A stretch of DNA of 64,000 bases from an uncultured Oscillospiraceae bacterium (GTDB lineage: Bacteria; Bacillota; Clostridia; Oscillospirales; Oscillospiraceae), in NCBI GenBank assembly GCA_934646005.1, contig CAKUED010000007.1, positions 51,509 to 115,508 on the forward strand. Reading direction: 5' to 3'. Each line of letters begins with the position of its first letter. The stretch's first letter is position 1. Shown piece after piece: positions 60,463-64,000 of the stretch. The notes below the pieces were generated by a model, which was not told the origin of the DNA, made no database searches, and was given only the letters and a program-made list of their open reading frames with translations. A program made the translations under genes and the position numbers.

Positions 60463-61476
60463 TCAATATGTTATTTCCGCAGCAAGCACCTCACACGCCG
60501 CCGCGTACTCTTCGTCGGCAGCCAGGATGCGTTCTTCTTTCAGGCGTTCCGCCGCCTTTAGAAACCGCTTCACTTTCCACCGGCGCACGCGGCAATGTAC
60601 GATTTGGCAATTTGATCGGCTCGTCTCTTCCGCCGCCCGGTTTTCCGCACAGTATGCGCTGAGCGCGCCCGCGTGATCGACCGCCGCGTAATATCGGTAC
60701 AGCAGCGACCATCGCTTCTGGCACACGACATTGGGCGCATTCTGAAGGCGTTTCCGAAGCTGCTCCTGCTTTCGCAACAGCGCCTCGGCGCGAAAGTGCT
60801 CCACATGATCCGCCCACGAATAGTGAAAAATCGAGTAGATCAGCGAGCGAAACGCGTGCGGCGGCACGGCGGTCTGCTGCAAGTGAAACGTCGATTTGAA
60901 AAGCCGCGTATAACCGTCCAGCACCTCGTAATCGTTGTGATATAGCGACAGCGCCTCCCGGTCGCCGCACAGCATCCATGTGTCCTCGCCGCACCGAATG
61001 TGCACGCTGTTCTGCCGGACGTCAAAAAGCCGCGCATGGTGGACGATGATGAGCGCGTGAAGCTCGCCGGACAGCGCGCCGAACCGCCGCAGCACGTCCA
61101 TGTACGCGTCCATGTGCTTCGCGTCCTCGCAGGACACGCCCGCCCGGACGATCGCCCTGCGCCCGCACAGCCAGCAGCGCTTCATGTCCGTCCGATACGC
61201 TGCCAGCATTTCAAATTCCGTGTCCGGGATCTTCAGGACCTCCGCACAGTCCCGGTCGTGCAGCCGCTTTTCGACCGACGAATAGGCATAGCGCATGGTC
61301 CGATTGCTCATCAGGCTGTCCCTGCGCCGCTTTTCTTGTGACACCTGCACAGGAGCGGCTGCTTCATTTTGCGCACCTTGCACAACGTCCGGCGCAGCCT
61401 CTTCCTCAGAATGCTGCATCCGCGCAAGCAGATCAGAAAAATCCTCCCGCTGATAGTTCCGTGTGACCCTCGGCAT
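60463..61476 (-). CDS. ICE protein of unknown function, first gene at the right end
   Basis: 337 aa from ATG 61476 (GAGGTG upstream). A basic, polar N-terminus (PRVTRNYQREDFSDLLARMQ), a central region with a zinc-like CWLCGRRAIVRAGVSCEDAK and FEMLAAYRTDMK, and a long helical C-terminus. The Cys-x2-Cys pair may bind metal. No family is recognised. It is the first gene transcribed inward from the right end, so it may be an early regulator or replication/transfer factor. Confidence 0.65.
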   Translation of the reverse strand: MPRVTRNYQREDFSDLLARMQHSEEEAAPDVVQGAQNEAAAPVQVSQEKRRRDSLMSNRTMRYAYSSVEKRLHDRDCAEVLKIPDTEFEMLAAYRTDMKRCWLCGRRAIVRAGVSCEDAKHMDAYMDVLRRFGALSGELHALIIVHHARLFDVRQNSVHIRCGEDTWMLCGDREALSLYHNDYEVLDGYTRLFKSTFHLQQTAVPPHAFRSLIYSIFHYSWADHVEHFRAEALLRKQEQLRKRLQNAPNVVCQKRWSLLYRYYAAVDHAGALSAYCAENRAAEETSRSNCQIVHCRVRRWKVKRFLKAAERLKEERILAADEEYAAACEVLAAEITY

Positions 61477-61874
61477 GCGCTTCACCTCTAAAGCCATTGT
61501 ATCAGGCAGGTGGGCTGTTGAAAAGTACTTTATGGGTAAACAGTCTCATTAAGGGCGCTCTGGAACATCCAGCTTTGCTGTCGATATAATTTCGACGGAT
61601 ATTTGAAAACCTCCGTATGAAGCGTACTGTATTTCTCGGTTTTTGCTGAACTGTTTCCCCCTGCTATAAACCTTTTAGTGCTTTAGTCCGTTATCAATTC
61701 CTTCAATATATCCTCTTTTCTGTGTTTTCTTCATTTTCGGATAAGCTTGCTCATAATCATGTCTTTTCTAAGAGATTTTCGGAATACGCAGCTTTATAGT
61801 CCAAATGATTCTGGATGTTGTGTGATTGTGCTGGAAAGCCATTTCTCCGTTTCCTATAGAAAAATCGTATCCTT
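61477..61874. other. AT-rich right-end region of the element
   Basis: Nearly 400 bp with no convincing gene. It is markedly AT-rich compared with both sides and should contain the promoter of the leftward accessory operon and recombinase-binding DNA near attR. No terminator or long repeat was seen. A TTTTCTAAGAGATTTTC near 61759 is the only small imperfect palindrome. Confidence 0.45.
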
Positions 61875-61895
61875 TTGCTTCATCCGAATAAAAAA
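61875..61895. other. attR: right junction of the sigK-intervening element
   Basis: The element arm TTGCTTCA (61875-61882) is followed by TCCGAAT, the predicted crossover AA (61890-61891), and then host sigK (AAAATACTACACGCAG). It pairs with attL: the distance between the two AA dinucleotides is 54,083 bp. Confidence 0.8.
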
Positions 61896-62390
61896 TACTA
61901 CACGCAGACTGCCGATCAGGAGGATCTGATCTCGATCGGCACGATCGGGCTCATTAAGGGGATCTCCACGTTTGACGCCGCGAAGGGGGCGCGGCTGGCG
62001 ACCTATGCGGCGCGGTGCGTGGAAAACGAGATCCTCATGCACTTCCGCGCGCAGCGGAAGACGGCTTCGGACGTGTCGCTGTCGGACTACATCGAGACCG
62101 GCAAGGACGGCAACGCCCTCTCGCTCATGGACACGGTCTGCTCGGAGGAGGACCTGTTCGACGATCTGAGCGCGCGCGAGCTGCACGCGAAGCTCTACGA
62201 GGTCATGCAGCGCGTGCTCACGCCGCGCGAGCGCGCCGTCATCGCGCTGCGCTACGGTCTGGGCGACCGCCCCGCCAAAACGCAGCGCGAGATCGCCGCA
62301 CAGCTCGGCATCTCGCGCTCGTACGTCTCGCGCATCGAAAAAAAGGCCCTCGCCGCCCTCCAGCAGGCGCTGGAGGCGCAGGGCGGTTAA
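61890..62390 (+). pseudogene. sigK: sigK 3' part (sigma-K regions 2-4), separated by the element
   Basis: 166 codons continuing sigma-K: KKYYTQTADQEDLISIGTIG, RLATYAARCVENEILMHFRA (region 2), and region 4 AKTQREIAAQLGISRSYVSR. It has no own start; an open frame to TTG 61875 reads element DNA. Together with the 65 codons ending at 7806 it would encode a 231-aa pro-sigma-K, close to the usual length of about 235-240. A strong terminator follows at 62396. After excision it would direct late mother-cell transcription (coat, germination, lysis genes). Confidence 0.93.
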
Positions 62391-62395
62391 GGCGC

Positions 62396-62438
62396 AAAGC
62401 GCCCCGGGCAGCAGACCATGCCATCCGGGGCGCTTTTT
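62396..62438 (+). terminator. sigK terminator
   Basis: AAGCGCCCCGG...CCGGGGCGCTT with TTTTT, starting 6 bp after the sigK stop codon; an 11-bp stem with a 17-nt loop. Confidence 0.85.
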
Positions 62439-62477
62439 ATCAGCCGTTTGTGAAGTGATAGGAGTGGCCGGGGTCGG

Positions 62478-62921
62478 CGCCACGCCTGCCATGACGACCA
62501 GACGGAACTCGCTGTCCGGGTCAAGCGTGTTGATGTTATCATTCTGGAACAGAACGCCGACGTCGTGCTCCAGAAGCTCCTGCGTGTATTGGATGCTGTC
62601 CAGCGTGGAACGCGAGAAGCGGGATATTTCCTTCGTGATGATAAAATCGAAGCGCCCGTCTTTGGCGTCCCGGATCATGCGAAGGAAGCTATCCCGCTTC
62701 TTTGTGCTGGTGCCGCTGATGCCCTCGTCAATATATCCGGGCACATAGCTCCAGCTTCGTTTGGATTGGATCAGTTCTGTGTAGTACTGTACCTGATTCT
62801 CCAAACTGTTTAACTGCTCATCTCTGTCTGTGGAAACGCGCGCGTAAAACGTCACGCGCAGCGGCAGATCAAAAATCGTCCGCCCGTTTCGCATTTCATT
62901 GCGGATCTTTACAATGTTCAT
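62478..62921 (-). pseudogene. Truncated duplicate of the serine recombinase (codons 1-148)
   Basis: Residues 1-148 are identical to the recombinase at 7802-9436 up to VVMAGVA, including the catalytic serine in YARVSTD. At 62478 the match ends; the frame then runs on through the antisense of the sigK terminator and gene, giving a meaningless 355-aa chimera. It retains most of the resolvase domain but lacks the DNA-binding and zinc-ribbon domains, so it is not a functional integrase. The ribosome site is also duplicated, so a short protein might still be made. Confidence 0.9.
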
Positions 62922-63087
62922 GACCGATACCTCCTGTCAAACACACAGGATACCGAAAGAAGTTTGGAAAGTCTATCGACGAATGTACCAAATCTGCCGC
63001 GCCCAAATAGGTCGTTTTGGAGATCAGACCGAGGGTGCAGACTTCTTTTAATAAAACAGATAAAAGCTCTCGCTGTGCGCTTTCCAT
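62896..63087 (-). CDS. Duplicate of the small ORF upstream of the recombinase
   Basis: 63 aa identical to the product of 9411-9602 (MESAQRELLSVLLKEVC), with the same start, ribosome site and 26-bp overlap with the truncated recombinase. If the protein has an independent role, this copy could supply it outside the element. Confidence 0.55.
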   Translation of the reverse strand: MESAQRELLSVLLKEVCTLGLISKTTYLGAADLVHSSIDFPNFFRYPVCLTGGIGHEHCKDPQ

Positions 63088-63437
63088 TTCGATCACCTCG
63101 GTTCAGCGTATGAAGGAGTATCTTCCGTCATTCCAAATCAAAGCATCGGAAAACATGGCTGTCTGCCGTACTTTCCAATACCTTGCGCCACAGGGCGGCT
63201 CTGTTTGCGCAGAGCCGCCCCTGCTTTTGAAATTTTGATGCTTGCTCCTGTTCGGCGCTTCTTCCCGGAGCAAAGGCAGCGGCTGAACGGCGGCTGGCGC
63301 TGCTCACGGGTCTTGCACCCCTCCGAGGATCTCTCCGAGCTGTCCCCATTGCGTGAAGCTGTGGCTGGGCAGGAGTACCATTGTCCGCGGATGAGATCAT
63401 TGCGAAGCAGCTTGCCAAAGCTGCTTTTGGATGGATG

Positions 63438-63569
63438 GGTATCATCGAACACATGCACGGCGTTCACAAACGTGTCAATCAGGCGTTTCTGAAACTCACG
63501 GTTTGCGGGATCGCCATGACGGAACTGATTAAACCATGCTATCATCTGTTCGCGGGTCAGCTTTGGCTT
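63438..63569 (-). pseudogene. C-terminal fragment of another large serine recombinase
   Basis: 44 codons: KPKLTREQMIAWFNQFRHGD, then KRLIDTFVNAVHVFDDT. This matches the conserved tail found at the C-terminus of many clostridial large serine recombinases. It breaks off exactly where the direct-repeat block begins (63438), and its upstream side is a terminator hairpin, so only this relic remains. It indicates an older integration event at the same place. Confidence 0.75.
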
Positions 63570-63592
63570 TCCCTCCGACCTCGCCAAATAAA

Positions 63593-63618
63593 AAGCCCGC
63601 TCCAACAGGAGCGGGCTT
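63593..63618. terminator. Terminator-like hairpin
   Basis: AAGCCCGCTCC-aaca-GGAGCGGGCTT, an 11-bp perfect stem with T-rich flank (TCTTATT). No intact gene is attached. Confidence 0.65.
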
Positions 63619-63726
63619 CTTATTGAACCTCTTCTGCTCATTTCACAGCGAACGGGAGGGGCAAGCCCCTCCCCTACGTTACGACGAAATAATACCTCTT
63701 CACTATTCACTATTACTTATTGCCTA

Positions 63727-63775
63727 CCGCCAAAAAAGCAGCCTGTCCTTTTGGACAGGCTGCGATTTTTGGCGG
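63727..63775. repeat. Long two-part hairpin
   Basis: CCGCCAAAAA...TTTTTGGCGG encloses GCAGCCTGTCC-tttt-GGACAGGCTGC. The whole 49 bp forms one nearly perfect stem with a small internal mismatch. It directly abuts the 19-bp copy of the tRNA-Ser 3' end. Confidence 0.7.
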
Positions 63776-63788
63776 AGTGGGTGGGATT
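63770..63788. repeat. 19-bp copy of the tRNA-Ser 3' end (att-like)
   Basis: TGGCGGAGTGGGTGGGATT here is identical to 63877-63895, which is the 3' end (CCA, acceptor and T-stem) of the tRNA-Ser fragment. A direct repeat of a tRNA 3' end is the usual footprint of tyrosine-integrase insertion. Confidence 0.65.
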
Positions 63789-63843
63789 TACTGCTTCGCA
63801 GCATAAACTTCGAATCTACCCGCTCCGGGGTCACGATCCATAC

Positions 63844-63873
63844 AAAAAGCCCACCCGGGTGGGTGGGCTTTTT
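63844..63873. terminator. Terminator-like hairpin before the tRNA fragment
   Basis: AAAAAGCCCACCC-gggt-GGGTGGGCTTTTT, a 13-bp stem ending 3 bp before the tRNA-Ser CCA end. On the minus strand it would terminate the tRNA transcript. Confidence 0.75.
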
Positions 63874-63876
63874 GTA

Positions 63877-63934
63877 TGGCGGAGTGGGTGGGATTCGAAC
63901 CCACGGTACCGTTGCCGGTACACCTGATTTCGAG
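63877..63934 (-). pseudogene. tRNA-Ser 3' half (anticodon CGA), 5' half missing
   Basis: Read on the minus strand: CTCGAAA (anticodon loop, CGA), TCAGG, a long variable arm TACCGGCAACGGTA, T-arm GTGGGTTCGAATCCCAC and acceptor CCACTCCGCCA with encoded CCA. The DNA beyond 63934 does not pair with the TCAG arm of the anticodon stem and does not contain a D-arm. The gene is therefore cut in the anticodon stem-loop, typical of a tRNA used as an integration site. Confidence 0.75.
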
Positions 63935-64000
63935 CCATTTGGAGAGGAAATCCAATGAAAATTGATGCGTTCCTCTCGTGACCCTTAAAACCGCAATCCA

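Larger units (their letters stand above)
62478..63438. repeat. Direct repeat, copy 2
   Basis: Second copy of 8993-9955 (offset 53,485 bp). It is bounded at 62478 by unrelated DNA after the sigK terminator, and at 63438 by the end of a different serine-recombinase fragment. The roughly 690 bp nearest the truncated gene look identical; the rest has scattered base changes. Confidence 0.9.

Noticed and set aside
7612..62390. Possibility that sigK is merely broken by misassembly or random insertion
   Set aside because: The symmetric attP, the recombinase at the junction and exact restoration of the reading frame argue for site-specific insertion.
61854..62921. 355-aa minus-strand ORF beginning like the recombinase
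   Set aside because: Only codons 1-148 are recombinase; the rest is antisense of the sigK terminator and sigK itself. Annotated as a truncated duplicate instead.
63536..63958. Plus-strand ORF with GGVGGIRTHGTVAGTPDFE at its end
   Set aside because: This peptide is the known artefact of reading the antisense strand of a tRNA-Ser gene; the region is a tRNA fragment and hairpins.
1..64000. CRISPR arrays and rRNA genes
   Set aside because: No regularly spaced direct repeats with unique spacers and no rRNA sequence were seen; repeats present are palindromic intergenic units or the long direct repeat.

Overview
The window reads as chromosome of a spore-forming, GC-rich Clostridia (Oscillospiraceae/Ruminococcaceae-like). 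Evidence: a sporulation sigma factor gene of the sigK type, clostridial mobile-element gene families (VirD4, VirB4, MobP relaxase, NlpC/P60, DUF3846, DUF3852), SLH-domain surface proteins, YesM/YesN-type two-component genes and strong AGGAGG ribosome binding sites. There is no rRNA gene and no CRISPR array.

The central feature is sigK split in two. Its 5' part, including the hydrophobic pro-sequence, lies at 7612-7806 and its 3' part at 61890-62390. Between them sits about 54 kb of mobile DNA. The left end carries a 544-aa large serine recombinase. Joining the two element ends gives a near-perfect palindrome (8-bp arms TTGCTTCA/TGAAGCAA, each 7 bp from a central AA). Joining the two chromosomal sides through the same AA restores a continuous 231-codon sigK reading ...HIM-KKYYTQ.... 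This is the arrangement of a skin (sigK-intervening) element, but this one is also a complete-looking integrative conjugative element (ICE) with metabolic cargo. The predicted excised circle is 54,083 bp.

Layout. (1) 1-7.6 kb, left chromosome: GGDEF, Hpt and hybrid-kinase signalling genes, a MITE-like repeat, DUF951 and rarA, then an AT-rich XamI-type restriction-modification pair next to sigK. (2) 7.8-10.6 kb: attL, recombinase, a small upstream ORF, and a sigma-70-like regulator whose Shine-Dalgarno is folded into a long hairpin. (3) 10.9-28.5 kb, sugar cargo: an 11-gene minus-strand run (RbsC/RbsB/RbsA-type ABC transporter, mutarotase, D-lyxose isomerase, two sugar-binding sensor proteins, histidine kinase, AraC-type response regulator, DUF4867, FucI-like isomerase), divergent from a giant SLH-anchored GH43 enzyme and a short-chain dehydrogenase. 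(4) 28.9-32.1 kb: an unknown protein and a KAP P-loop NTPase, possibly defence cargo. (5) 32.3-61.5 kb, conjugation and maintenance on the minus strand: accessory and antirestriction genes, DNA methyltransferases, a five-gene secreted/surface module, T4SS genes, relaxase and coupling protein. Two plus-strand cargo islands interrupt it (DUF3990/DUF3791 and DUF2971). (6) 61.5-62.4 kb: right end, attR, sigK 3' part. (7) 62.4-64 kb, right flank: a truncated, near-identical second copy of the recombinase 5' region, a fragment of another serine recombinase, hairpins, and the 3' half of a tRNA-Ser gene, a scar of further integrations.

How it may work together (inference): the recombinase would excise the element either for conjugative transfer or in the mother cell, where excision restores sigK. 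The sugar locus gives the host an extracellular glycan-degrading enzyme plus uptake and isomerisation of a pentose/deoxyhexose, controlled by its own binding-protein-coupled two-component system. Unusual features include two genes that seem to start at AUU/AUC immediately after intrinsic terminators, and a cytosine methyltransferase encoded by two genes overlapping by 470 bp in different frames.
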